A stretch of DNA of 64,000 bases from Earliella scabrosa. Lineage: Eukaryota > Basidiomycota > Agaricomycetes > Polyporales > Polyporaceae. A program made the translations under genes and the position numbers. Shown in pieces: positions 1-12,112 of this stretch (positions are counted from its first letter, which is position 1; each line of letters opens with the position of its first letter). The notes beneath the pieces are model-generated. The model saw nothing but the letters and a program-made list of their open reading frames with translations. It was not told the origin of the DNA and searched no databases. Location of the stretch: NCBI GenBank assembly GCA_022605405.1, contig JABYQQ010000004.1, positions 2,108,001 through 2,172,000 on the forward strand, read 5' to 3'.

Positions 1-780
1 TGTCAGATAGCCCTATGCCACGACTTACATGACGCAGAGTCAACAAGTGCCACGCAAAGGAATGAGGGGACCGCATCCGTGCTGCTGGTTAACGACGGCG
101 ACTGGCAGGCAGCGCACGATGGGCATTCGTCTACGAGGAGCGGGCCGGTCGGGCCATCCGCGCACAGCGCGCGCGACCCGGGAATGTCGCGCACTCGCCA
201 AGGGGCCGTGCGGGGTCGGACAGCGGTGGGCGCGGACGAGCGGCGCGGTCTCTCCCAGCGGGCGCCACAAGAAGGAAAGGCGGGAGCCAGTTTTGGATGC
301 AAGAAAGAAGGTGTGGGACCGCGACGATCGGATGCACGGCCTTCCCCTCGATCGCGCCGCTCCCGTCTGACGTGCGACGAGCCATCGCAGCGGCACGGCT
401 CCTCTCCTCTCCTCCGCGGCGTTGCTGCCTCTTCCGACGCCGCGTGACAGATGCCGTCGCCCCAGCCTGCCCCGAGCGCTCTGACGCTCGACGTAGATCG
501 GGCCTCGGGCGCCCACCTCGCGTGCTCCTCTGCGCAACTCGCTGGTCTCGCAGCACCATGTACGGAGACGCGACTGCTGTTCAGTGGGACCCGGGGGTGG
601 AGGCCGTACGTGCTCGAAGCCGTATATGGCACAACAGCCCCCGAGGAGGTCAGGACAGCACCGCGTCGCGGACCTGTCAACGTGACTGGTGCTTCGCGGA
701 TACAAAGACACGTCGTCGGTAATCAAGACGAAAGCGGATCCGGGGATAGAGAGCAAGAGAGGGACTGCAGCATGAAGACG
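1..780. other. No supported gene (GC-rich, unassigned)
   Basis: Long GC-rich open frames exist on both strands, but they overlap one another, are rich in Arg, Ala, Pro and Ser, and show no recognisable domain or consistent splice structure. On the minus strand this is where the rest of the FAD-monooxygenase relic at 781-1193 would be expected. I could not find the substrate-binding or second FAD motif of that family in any frame. Confidence 0.4.
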
Positions 781-1193
781 TCACAACTCACAATGATGGA
801 ACGGTGTGCCGACGCACCGCGTCGACACCTTCATCAGTTCTTCCTCGCCAACCCATTGCCGGAGTATCTTGCTCAGGTTTGGAGGGACACGCTGGCCTCC
901 ACTCGGAACATTGAAGTCGTGTCTCTCGAGCACCGTGACGCGGTGTCCCGCCTTGCTCAGGACGTATGCGACAGCGAGGCCACCGATGCCTAACACAAAT
1001 GGAGTGGGTTAGTCGCGTCATGGATGGACGCTTGGGGGACAGCTGATTGGCGTGTATGTCGTTGGGTACTTCTCTGTACCAACTCCGCGAACAGGGCCCT
1101 GGCGTGATCGAGTGGAGTGCAAGAATAAGGCTCACCTCCACCGACCACGAGGAAGTCGAGGGTAAGCAGAGCTTCGCGTGCGACAGTGGGCAT
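781..1193 (-). pseudogene. Truncated FAD-dependent monooxygenase (salicylate-hydroxylase type), N-terminal relic
   Basis: The relic encodes only the N-terminal dinucleotide-binding part of a flavoprotein monooxygenase. A first exon starts at 1193 and ends in LDFLVVGGG. It is followed by a GT-AG intron of about 145 bp and a second exon that continues with IGGLAVAYVLSKAGHRVTVLE. Together they form the GxGxxG Rossmann motif and the acidic residue at the end of strand beta-2. A following segment (GGQRVPPNLSKIL, then RCVGTPFHH) also fits the family. The frame then closes at 781, or meets a possible donor (GTGAGT) with no recognisable next exon. Intact family members have about 400-450 residues; only about 90 are visible here. 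Ordinary family members hydroxylate aromatic acids using NAD(P)H. I infer a decayed gene, but a rearranged or fast-evolving one is possible. Confidence 0.6.
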
Positions 1194-2165
1194 GTCTAGA
1201 GGGTTAGCGGGAAGCGAGGGCGGGGAACACTGGCAGGGCGGGGGCGGGGCGGGTTTTGTACAAGTGCTGGACGTGCCATGCCAAACAAGGACGGGTTGGC
1301 GTCAAGGAAGGCGGTAGGCTCATGAAGCTCTTCTCTTTCCATGTTTCAGCTCGGTACGGGTGGTGAGAAGGGATGGGCCTCATATGCGGAAATTGCGATT
1401 CACCGTGCGGAAGTCGGCTGCTCGAGTCCGAATTGTGCACTCTGCGCGCAGAGTGCCGTGCATGGACGCCGGCGAGCAGGGCAATCCTCGGTCAGCCGTT
1501 GACAGCCTGCGTTCTTATGGCCCGGTTCGAACGGCGTAGCGCACAGAGAGCGCAAGACAGCAGACTGTCAGACAGCTGCAGTACACACCTCCCGATCGTC
1601 TGCACTCGGGAGATTTGCATGTTTGCGTCTGTTCGAAGGTTTTTGCTTGAGCCACAGCCGAGGATCTAGGCGAACGACTCACTATAACATGGCACCATCC
1701 TAGTGGTTGTCGTCCACGAGATGGGTTTGCTTCCGCGATAGTGACCGGTACCGCTGACATCGAGATCATACCACATCGCTCGGCGTTTGCCATCGTGCAG
1801 TTCCTCCTCCCGGGGAGTACTTGCCCAGTCTCATTGAGACGACAGCGAAGATTCATAGAAGTGACGGGTCCCGGGTTCGTCGTTGAGGCAATGAAAAATA
1901 CCGGTCGAACCGCCGTGGGCACCGGCACCATGGTAAGTGAGTGCATACTGACCGTGAAGGTGGGCTGACGCCATAGACTGGGCGGGCGAGGCCGGCGGAG
2001 AATGACCCGCCCCGGGCCCGACCGGCCGGCGCCGGAGGGTCCGCCGCACGATGTTGGTGTGCATGCTCTTTGCGGCGAGCTGGACGGGACTCGAGGCCGT
2101 TGTCGACTTGCGCCTCCGCCTGCTCTGTGGCTCTCCTCTCTCGCTCGCTCTCTGTCTGTTTTGCT
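1194..2165. other. Intergenic, no supported gene
   Basis: Open frames on both strands overlap and have no recognisable domain or splice pattern. The region separates the minus-strand monooxygenase relic from the plus-strand gene at 2166, so it would hold both upstream regions. I see no clear TATA box or repeat. Confidence 0.4.
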
Positions 2166-3912
2166 ATGGTCTTCTCGTTCAGCTTCACCGTTCCCGGCAT
2201 CAGCAATCCGTTCACGCAGGCTGCAGACGCTGCAAACTCCGAGTCGGCGCCTGTCCCCAAGATTGACTTTGGGACCGACAGCAGCCTGCAGGCTTCCGCT
2301 CTTCCGCGACGTCGTCCGCCGTCCCCATCCCTTCCGCCGCCCCTCTCGAGGAAAAGGGGATGGGTGCCCTCTCCTTCTGAGCCAAGTCGCGCTGCGCCCA
2401 TCCGCACCTCCACCAGTGGCTACCTCGACACACCCGCAAAGTACAGAGACATGGTACAAGAGTCCGCAGATCAAGGCGAGATAGAGGAGCTGGTAGCAGG
2501 TGGGCATCGTATCCTTTTCATATCTGCGAGCCATCTTCTTCTATGCGCATGTGTCGCAAGACCTGGTGCGAGCCGCCGCTTTTGGCCCTTCCCGGATTTG
2601 AGGGCTCTCTATATGCCTGGTATCTGTGGGCGTTGCGATCCTGCTCTGCAGACCCCGCCGCTGGGGACCTGACCTTCATGCCATGCGAAAATGCCATGGG
2701 TCGGCTCCAGGCAGCTGAGCACGAGGCTAGGCTGGATGTCTGCCACTCGCGATCCGCAGGGGTGCGGTGAGGCAACCGCTCCGATTACCTGCATATATGC
2801 ACCGCTTTCCTGCCTTCGCGAAGACGAACGCAGATGCATGCAGGCTGCGCGTGTTGGCCCTCCGGACCCTCCATGTTTGACACACGTGCAGTCCGCCTGT
2901 AGGACCTGCTTAAATGGATCTCGTACTCTCCCTCGTCCTCAGCATGCCCTCTCAACTGAACTTTTATGTTTCCATAGACCTTCCTCCCCCCAAGCGTCGG
3001 AGAACGCTTGCTGGCTCTATTATCTCGACTGCGCTGAGCGCGGCTCTTATTGGGACCGCCGTTGGCCTTACTGTGTATCGCCTGTGAGTATCGAGATCGA
3101 TATGATCCACTGGACTTGACTGACAATCGCGCATGTGCATGCAGGTGGAGAGATCGTGGCAAGAACCCCGAACCTCTGCCGCCCCCTCCCTACGAGCAAG
3201 GAGAATGGGTACCACCGGAGGTCAGTCGCTTCATTTCGCTGAGGGTCGGGGTCGGCTTGCTCATCCCCATTTGCAGCCTGATCACTCCGCTCCGTCAATC
3301 CCGGCTCTCAAGCCCGCACCTACTCCTCGCTCACGGAAGTCTCGCCCTGTCGCCAGCCGACGTACCCTTCCGCGTCACCGGAAGACGCAGTCCCGCAACG
3401 CGGCGTCCATGTCCTACTACCCAACCCAATCCTCCTCCTACACATCCTCCCGCTCGCCCATTCCTCCCGAGTTTAACTTCGCCAGCGGCTCCAGGACAAG
3501 TCCGAAGCCCGACGACGATGCCGACGTGGACGAGCAGATGTCTTGGATCGGCGATCGCCTTGCGCACCTCATCGCGGAGGGGCAGAAGGCGCTCGGCAAG
3601 GAGGTCGTCATCATGAGTGAAGACCAGCGCGACGAGGTCGATGACGGCTCGGGCGCATGGGTGGAGGAGGACGAGCGCGCCCCAGGATCGAGTCGGCGTC
3701 CCGGCTTCGGCCTGCCTCCGTACTCCCCACACACCCCGCAGCACAGCGGGTCCCCGACCAAGAGCCGGTTCGACCGTGGTGCCTCGGTGGACTCTGATTC
3801 GCGCTCAATAGCGGGCAGCTTCCGCGAGGACGAGGCGGTCTGGGAGACCCCGGAGATGCGCGAGAGCATGGAGCGCGCGCGGATGCTTTACAGGCAGAAA
3901 CGCGGCGTGTAA
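2166..3912 (+). CDS. Unrecognised single-pass membrane protein with long disordered C-terminal tail
   Basis: I do not recognise the family. The start is the ATG of MVFSFSFTVPGISNPF. The first exon is Pro/Ser/Arg-rich and ends near 2500 (QGEIEELVAG). A later exon, about 2977-3083, encodes a basic patch (PPPKRRRTLAG) followed by a hydrophobic helix of about 20 residues (SIISTALSAALIGTAVGLTV) and TyrArg, the pattern of a single-pass membrane anchor. The next exon gives WRDRGKNPEPLPPPPYEQ, after which a GT-AG intron leads into the last exon (about 3277-3912). That exon is Ser/Pro-rich, contains an amphipathic stretch (DEQMSWIGDRLAHLIAEGQKA) and ends RMLYRQKRGV. The middle (2500-2976) may hold one or two extra exons, including a possible coiled-coil one near 2655-2760, so the exon count is uncertain. 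A basic helix-flanking patch and cytoplasmic tail suggest an endomembrane or mitochondrial outer-membrane protein; that is inference. Confidence 0.6.
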
Positions 3913-4846
3913 AACCCTTGTCCTTCCAGTTGGTCCGCGCCGCCCCTCCTTTCCGCCTCTTGCCCTTTCATCTTCCGGGTATGCGTTGTAGCGTCGTGTA
4001 TGCGCATCCCGGTTGGCGGCCGTCATCCGCTGGGTTCTGCGTTTCTTCTGCATCTTTTCTTTTTTGCTGTTTCTGGTTTCACGCCTTCCTTCACGACTAG
4101 ATACGACCCCCGCTACGCCTCCACATTACCATGCCGGCATCGTCGCATATTGCTTATACTATTTACACCTACGCATCACACGTTAGCCATTCCCCTCCCC
4201 TCCCCCATTGGCACATTGCCCCTCCACCCCCTTCATCCCTTCATCGATATCCTCACCCCGCCGTCCGTCGCACTGTTTGAGCGCTTTAGTAGAATTAGGT
4301 CGGTTCGCCCGTGTTATCTATGTGTAGCAACAACCTCCCAATGTGTTTCATCTAGCGGTTTCACGAGTACTGTGCCTCGTCGCGTCACGCGTGGGAAGTT
4401 CGATGGTCAGGAACTGCGTAGTCTTAGGCGTACTGCTCGCGGGGCCTGCGAGGCTTCGATGGAGGGCTCGGATTTCGGGCGGTGGCTTCAGGCGTTCAGA
4501 CAGACTTCGGAGTCGACATGGATATGACTGACTGCATGAGAAGAGGTACTTGTATGTCTTCGAGTGCGCGTAGAGTATACCTGCACCAGGAGAGAAGAAA
4601 CGGGGGAACAACCACACCAGCTCGTACAATGTACATGGTTCGAACCTATATCGCTCATTACGTACATCGAGCGCTTCACAGGGGAAGGTAAAGTTAAGGC
4701 CCTAAGCAACTGCTCACTCCAATACGATTCACCAGAGTCATTGGACGTAGATTGGTTATGCATCGCAAACATGGTTCGCGTGCAAATTCAACTTTGAACG
4801 AAGGAGCAGGCCTTCCAGGACTCGGATCGGTTGTTCGTGCCCCTAT
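3913..4846. other. Intergenic, no supported gene
   Basis: The first part, to about 4300, is pyrimidine-rich 3' flank of the membrane-protein gene. The rest has only short overlapping frames with no domain. A GGTTCGAACC stretch near 4638 resembles a tRNA B box, but no cloverleaf can be folded around it. The MITE-like element begins at 4847. Confidence 0.5.
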
Positions 4847-5247
4847 AGGGCTGCTCAATTCTTAGGGACGCTGGACACCGGACGCACTGAGAGCTCGTTG
4901 ATGGGGGTGATGGGCGTAAGCGAGAGTACGCGAACACTCGTCCAGCAGTGGCAGGCGCTTCATGTATGACGACTGCATGGGCCCATCTCTTTCTATAGTC
5001 CCCTCATGTAGTAGGTTGAAAGAAAGCAGATTAAATCTTGCGAACATGTTCTTCTTTTTAAGTCTTCGGAGGAACAAACGGAACTACAACACGTCTTGCA
5101 ACAAGTTCAGTTCACGGTGACTTGCCAATTATGGGACCTCCGGCTCTGCTAACCGACACCACGGCTACATTCGCTTACGCCCATCACCGCCATCAACGAG
5201 CTCTCAGTGCGTCCGGTGTCCAGCGTCCCTAAGAATTGAGCAGCCCT
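4847..5247. mobile_element. MITE-like element, 401 bp, with 77-bp terminal inverted repeats
   Basis: The sequence starting AGGGCTGCTCAATTC at 4847 is repeated in inverted orientation ending at 5247. The two arms, 4847-4923 and 5171-5247, match at 76 of 77 positions by direct comparison; the single mismatch is G versus C at arm position 59. The arms are flanked by a direct TAT on each side (4844-4846 and 5248-5250), which looks like a 3-bp target-site duplication. The 247-bp interior has no open frame with a transposase motif, so this is a non-autonomous element. Three-base duplications are typical of PIF/Harbinger elements, although those usually prefer TTA or TAA, so superfamily assignment is open. 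The near-perfect arms imply a fairly recent insertion. Confidence 0.85.
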
Positions 5248-5250
5248 TAT

Positions 5251-5581
5251 TACAGGCGGCGCGACTTCGAGGCGCCAAGGGCGCGCTTCACGATCGCGCG
5301 GACACTGGTGCGCCCACAGCCTCAGACAGAAAGGCGACCGCCGGTGACCTACTCCTCGGCGACCGCTATCTCTTCAACTTGCGCTTTGCCACTCCTCTTG
5401 TCTCGTTCCATCGTGTCTGCCAAACCCCGAACGACCAGCTCGCGATTGACTCTCAGATTCCTCTGATCCGACGCCATACAAGTTCAACCTCGGAAGGCTA
5501 GACGAGAGAGCTGTAGATCTTGAGATTCCGGCCACGGACGCAGCACGCACCTCGCAAGACCTCAAGGCATAGGCCCCAGTC
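5251..5581 (+). pseudogene. Coding-looking remnant in two frames, immediately beside the MITE
   Basis: Directly after the MITE a splice-acceptor-like TATTACAG is followed by a frame that reads like real protein (GDRYLFNLRFATPLVSF, then QTPNDQLAIDSQIP) up to a TAG at about 5492. A second frame then takes over (PTPYKFNLGRLDERAVDLEI, then ATDAARTSQDLKA) and stops near 5569. Neither joins the TBC gene at 5636 without an in-frame stop. It could be a lost 5' exon of the TBC gene, whose relatives often carry an extra N-terminal GRAM-type region, or a relic of another gene broken by the insertion. I do not recognise the protein, and it may instead be a real exon with an intron I failed to find. Confidence 0.3.
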
Positions 5582-5635
5582 CCATCGCAGGCTTGTCGAT
5601 ACTGGAGCAGTAACGCGATAGCGCAGTAACACAGG

Positions 5636-8600
5636 ATGGCGACCATCTCGCCGCACCTGCGCAACTTCAAGGAGCCGACCAAAGACCAGCTCACTCAGCT
5701 CTTCTTTGCGCTCCCGTCAAGCAGCGGCAGTGTGAACGGGTCCGACAGCGGCGGTGCAAATGGCTCGCCGAGTCCCTCGGGTCCCTCAGGGAAGGGAGAG
5801 AAGAACGCGAGCACGAGCCCGCAGGAGACGGAGCTGGAGAAGATGGAGATAAACGCGGTGTTGAGTCTCGGCGTGCAGGGCGAGGAGGACTCGTATGTGA
5901 GTGCTTCATTCGTGCATGCTGTCGTGTTGCGGCCCGGGTGCGTGCGACGGCTGGAGGCAGTCTGGCATGTTTCACTTGTCCGTAAAGTGATTGCGATGAC
6001 GGCATCCGCTGTGCCTCTCTGATCATGGGCGAAATGTCGAGCGTGATGTCCCACTGACGAACTCGACCGCGTACAGGCAGGCAAGCTGCACCTCCTCCCG
6101 CCTTATCTCGCGTTCGCGTCGCTCGACCGCAAGTCCGTCCGCTTCACACTCCCGCTGTGCACCATCCGCCGTGTGGAACGCCTGAATGCGCGCGCCGGCA
6201 TATATGCGCTCAGCCTCTCCCTATGGCACGGGATGAAGATCGTGCGTGCACCATGTCCTCCCTCTCTGATCCTCCTTTGTGGAGCGCTCACTTCCATGTC
6301 CACGCATGGGCGTATCGACATGTACAGGTCGTGCAATTAACGTCCCTCCGGCCGACCGCGGATCTGTTCTGCTCGCTACTGCGCGACGCGCTCAAGGTCG
6401 AGCTCCAGAAGGGCAACATGAAGGCAGTGAAGGGCTTCGTCAAGACGTGCTACTCCGAGATGCTCGTCGCGAACGCCTCTGCATCCGAGAACGTGGACGA
6501 GAAGGGAGCGGAGGCGCCCAAAGCGGACGACGCGTCGGCCGCGGAGTCGATGTACCTCGGCGGGCTGGGTTTGAAGTTCAAGTTCCCGGGAGACCCGAAG
6601 AAGTGAGTTTTGACGCTTCGGGGTGCTGCGTGCGCGACGTTGACCTGTTTGGTCAGACTAAGGGAAGCATCGAAAACGAAATTGTGGACCAACTATCTGA
6701 AGAGTGCGTATCGTTCCTGTATGTGTAGGTGGGTTAGGGCCCGATTGACCGTCCATCGTGCAGCGCACGGTCGCAATCTGACGCTCCTACGATATCCTCA
6801 ATGCACACGACTCGTTCAGGTTGGCCTGCCAAATCGACTGCGTGGAGAGATGTGGGAGACGCTCTCTGGCTCGCTGTACCTGCGCTTCGAGAACCCTGGG
6901 TATTATGATCGTATCATTGCAGAGAACGTCGGGCGGACAAACACCAGCACGGAGGAGATTGAGAAGGACCTGCATCGCAGTTTGCCAGAATACTCCGCTT
7001 ACCAGAGCGAGGAGGGCATTGACGCTCTCAGGAGAGTGCTGCAGGCGTACTCCTTCAAGAACCCGGAGACTGGGTACTGTCAGGTATGTCATACTGCAAG
7101 GTTGATCTGAAGGCTGTGAGCAAACAACTGTGTCGCGGTAGGCTATGAACATTCTTGCGGCGGCGATCTTGATGTGAGTGCCTTGTGTGCATGCGGGAGT
7201 AGGCAATTACTCATTCCATTGGTCAGCTACATGTCCGAGGAGCAAGCATTCTGGCTCCTGGAAGTCATCTGCGATCGTCTCCTGCCAGGGTACTACAGGT
7301 AGATTGTTCGGAGTTTTGTTGGTCCAGGCGGACGTCCTGATTATTTCACCCAGTCCTTCAATGCACGGCACCTTACTGGACCAGCGCGTCTTCGAGTCAC
7401 TCGTGCACCGATGTCTACCTATCATCCACGACCATTTCCAGGAAGTGGATGTCCAACTATCTGTAGCGTCTCTCCCGTGGTTCCTGAGTTTGTAGGGTTA
7501 TCGTGCCTTTGCGGCGCAAACACATGCTGATTTCGCCGGTGGCACGTAGGTTCATCAACAGCATGCCGATGGTCTTCGCGTTCCGGATCATCGACTGCTT
7601 TTTCTGCATGGGTCCCAAGGTACTGTTCCAAGTGGGGTGAGTGCACAGCCAATTCCTCTTGTCCGAGGAGATCTGATCGTTTTCTCCAAATCGCAGACTG
7701 GGTTCGTCCGGCGTTACTGTGTCGTCTCCGCGGAGCTGACTTCCAACGTAGCCATCCTCAAGATCAACGGTGAAAAATTGTTGAAAATCCAGGATGATGG
7801 ACAGTTCATCCAGTATGTCGTTTCTACAGGACTTCGATTTATTGACATGCTGACTTGGCGGATAGCCTCATGAGGGAGTACTTCGCTTCTCTCGGGGACT
7901 CTGCACACCCGAACTCGAACGATCCCCGGGCAAGAGCGATCACGCGCTTCCAAGAGCTTCTCCTGGTCTCCTTCCGCGAGTTCGCAGTGATCACGGACGA
8001 CACCATCCACAACGAGCGGAAGAAGTACCGCTCCGAGATCGTCCACAGTATCGAGTCGTTCTCGAAGCGCTCCGCGATCCGGAATCTTCGTACGCTCGAG
8101 CGATTCACGAAGGAGCAAGCGGGTCTCATCTACGATGCGCTCTTCAAGGCAATATGCATCGAGCCCCCTCCAGCGGTGTCTCTTCCGCCCCCATCGCTGC
8201 TTACGACTCGGGACCAGGCGGAGGAGCGACCCGAGACGCGCATTGGTCTGAAGACGTTCAAGGTGTTCCTCAGCGAGATCTGCACATGGGCACGGACGGA
8301 GAAGATTGTGTCGAATGGCTTCCAGGTTAGTAAGATGCACTTGTTTTGCACGTTTATGTCGTCAATACCCTTCACAGAAGCAACGAGTGGACCGCGAGAT
8401 CGCCGACCATGAGTTGATCGACCGCCTCTTCTTCTTCTGGGACACATCATTCCGAGGAGCACTTTCGTTCCAGGTCAGTGCCTGTCTTTCGCATCGCGAG
8501 TCCATACTGAGACCGTACAGGATATTGTCTCTGGTCTGGATGGCGTCATGTTCAACGACCTTATGGAGAACATTGAATGGTTCTTCAACCTTCACGACAA

Positions 8601-9752
8601 GAACAAGGATGGATACCTGACAAAGGACGAAGTCCTCACTCTCTCGGAGTCTTTATTGGTTGGTGTCACAGAAGGTCCTATTCGTGACTCAAACTCTGAT
8701 CCGTTCTTTTCTGCAGTTCATCTTCCGGCATGAAATTGGAGACGCGTATTTGGGCGCAGTCAGTCGGTTCATGTCAAACGCCTTCGAGTACGGAGATGCC
8801 CTCCTTCCTCGTGCAGAGGGTGCGGACCCCGAGTCTGAAGCCCCGCCAATCGAATCGAACCAGCCGTACATCAACCTCGCTACGTATGCATCCCTGACCT
8901 TCCCCGCTCGCCGTGACGTTGACAGTCCTACAGCTTCCGGATGGTGGTTCTCGCGGACGAGATTCTGGAATCATTCTTCGAGACGGATTTCTCGGCTACG
9001 TTCAGGCTGGAGCCCGTTCCCCTCATGGACATCCCGAACTCGAACAGCGGCCTGCTCGGCGGCCTCTGGCAGAACATCGCTACCGACGACAACCGGAAGA
9101 TACTAAACAAGTTCACGGACGACTTTGGAAAGGTCATCGGGAAGCATCAGGTGCGCTTGCCCCCGCCCCGACCGCGTACCCGATGCGCGACACTGACACC
9201 TTCCCCGCCCCCGCTTGCTGTGACAGGTCTACACCCGCCCCGCAATCGGGAAGTACACGACGCTCGAGGAGCCCAAAGCGCGCGAGTCCCTCCTCACGCC
9301 GACTATGCGGCGCTCCGCGTCCAGAGCGAGCCTCACGAGCCCCATTGAGCCGTCGACCTACACAAGCGACTCGTCATCGACGCTGTCGCCGTCCGGCGCG
9401 TCCGCGTCGACCCTGGGCGTTGACGGCACGCCTCCAACGAGCGGCCCGCTGGCGACGTCTTCCGAGCTCTCGCCCATGTTCCAGGCTGCTGCCACCGCGG
9501 CGGCGTTGATGGAGCGGACGCCGTTCGCGATCGACGACGCGAAGGACGACGAGGACGAGACGGACGACGAGTCGGACGTGGAGGACGACGGGGTCATGGA
9601 CGAGGTTGACGCGTTTTTGGAGGCGCATGACTCGGGTCTGACGGAAGCGGAGCGGGAGCTTGCACAAGGTATGTTCTCTGGGACCCTTGCACTGAACGTC
9701 GGTCTCACAGCACACGCGAATAGACCTCATCCATGCGGAGCCGGTTAAGTAG
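5636..9752 (+). CDS. TBC-domain Rab GTPase-activating protein with GRAM and EF-hand (Gyp2/TBC1D9-like)
   Basis: It should accelerate GTP hydrolysis on a Rab GTPase at endomembranes. The many exons give, in order: a GRAM-type region ([19 protein letters not shown] through TIRRVERL); a TBC domain beginning [13 protein letters not shown]; the arginine-finger motif IxxDxxR as IEKDLHR; the YxQ finger as YCQ; and late TBC helices ([19 protein letters not shown]). A linker helix region follows, then a canonical EF-hand loop [12 protein letters not shown] near 8605, a C-terminal domain, and an acidic low-complexity tail ([15 protein letters not shown]). Both catalytic fingers are intact, so GAP activity is expected, and the EF-hand suggests calcium sensitivity. 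The last exon reads DLIHAEPVK and stops at 9752. The ATG at 5636 is the first usable one, but an upstream exon may be missing (see 5251-5581). The gene converges on the WD40 gene, 223 bp away. Confidence 0.85.
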
Positions 9753-9910
9753 GATGGAAGAGCGGAGGATGACGAAGGGACTGCGCGCATGACCGATTGC
9801 CTTCGCGCGCTCGTGTACAATAACTATTTCCTTGCCGTCGCACCACTTTCGGAGCCGCGATGCATTCTACACACACTAGCACTCGCAAAGGACTGTCACT
9901 GATACAGCTA

Positions 9911-11385
<1,475 letters not shown>

Positions 11386-12112
11386 GGTAAGAGAGGGACG
11401 TTTCAGATCGTTGAGGATAGAGGGCAAACCAGGACAGTGGCCCACTGTGCGCCAAATGTGTTGACGCCCGGGAGGCCAGAGGTAGATTAGATTAGATCCA
11501 GTTATCTCTTGAACCGCTGTCAGTCAGGCTTCCAGCCTGGTCCTCGCCACGACATTACTATGTTCCAGTTCTCCTTGATGGGGTCTTCCTTGATTGCTTC
11601 CTCCTTGATTGCGCTCTCCTATCTTCTGGCTTTGCGTGTGCTCAGGATATAATGGATGACGCGAACACTTTGCATCGCGCAAGGTACAGTACTTACATAC
11701 GGTTCGTCATAGCTTAACCCGCGTCAGCTAACTGCTCCTCATCGTAACATTCAGACAGAACCACATTGCCACTTATTGACTCTTATTGAATCCTAGACTC
11801 GACCCTGGAGTACAGCCACAAGGTTCCGGCGTTGATCACTGCGGCGAGGACTACGTCTTCTCGAATCTCCATTCGGAGATGCTCTCGGCGATATTGGTCC
11901 TCAGCCAAAGAGGTATGTGGCTAGCTCCAGTCCCGAGGTACAACGTGTGTGGCTAACCTCGGGAACTCCGGACGCTCGGAATAGAGTCCATGGATTGCAA
12001 GAGCAAACGACAGCGGGCGATACGCTACGGGTACAACAGACAACATCTAAAGTACATCTACGTGAGAGGGGCGTGAGAGGAGCGTTCGAAGGGCATCGGA
12101 AGAACGTAAGCG
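11386..12112. other. Intergenic, no supported gene
   Basis: This is the upstream region of the WD40 gene and the 3' flank of the P450 gene. A short imperfect direct repeat built on TTCCTTGATTG lies near 11585-11610. No open frame has a recognisable domain. Confidence 0.5.

Noticed and set aside
4600..4690. tRNA gene suggested by a GGTTCGAACC B-box-like sequence
   Set aside because: No A box at the right distance and no acceptor or anticodon stems can be formed.
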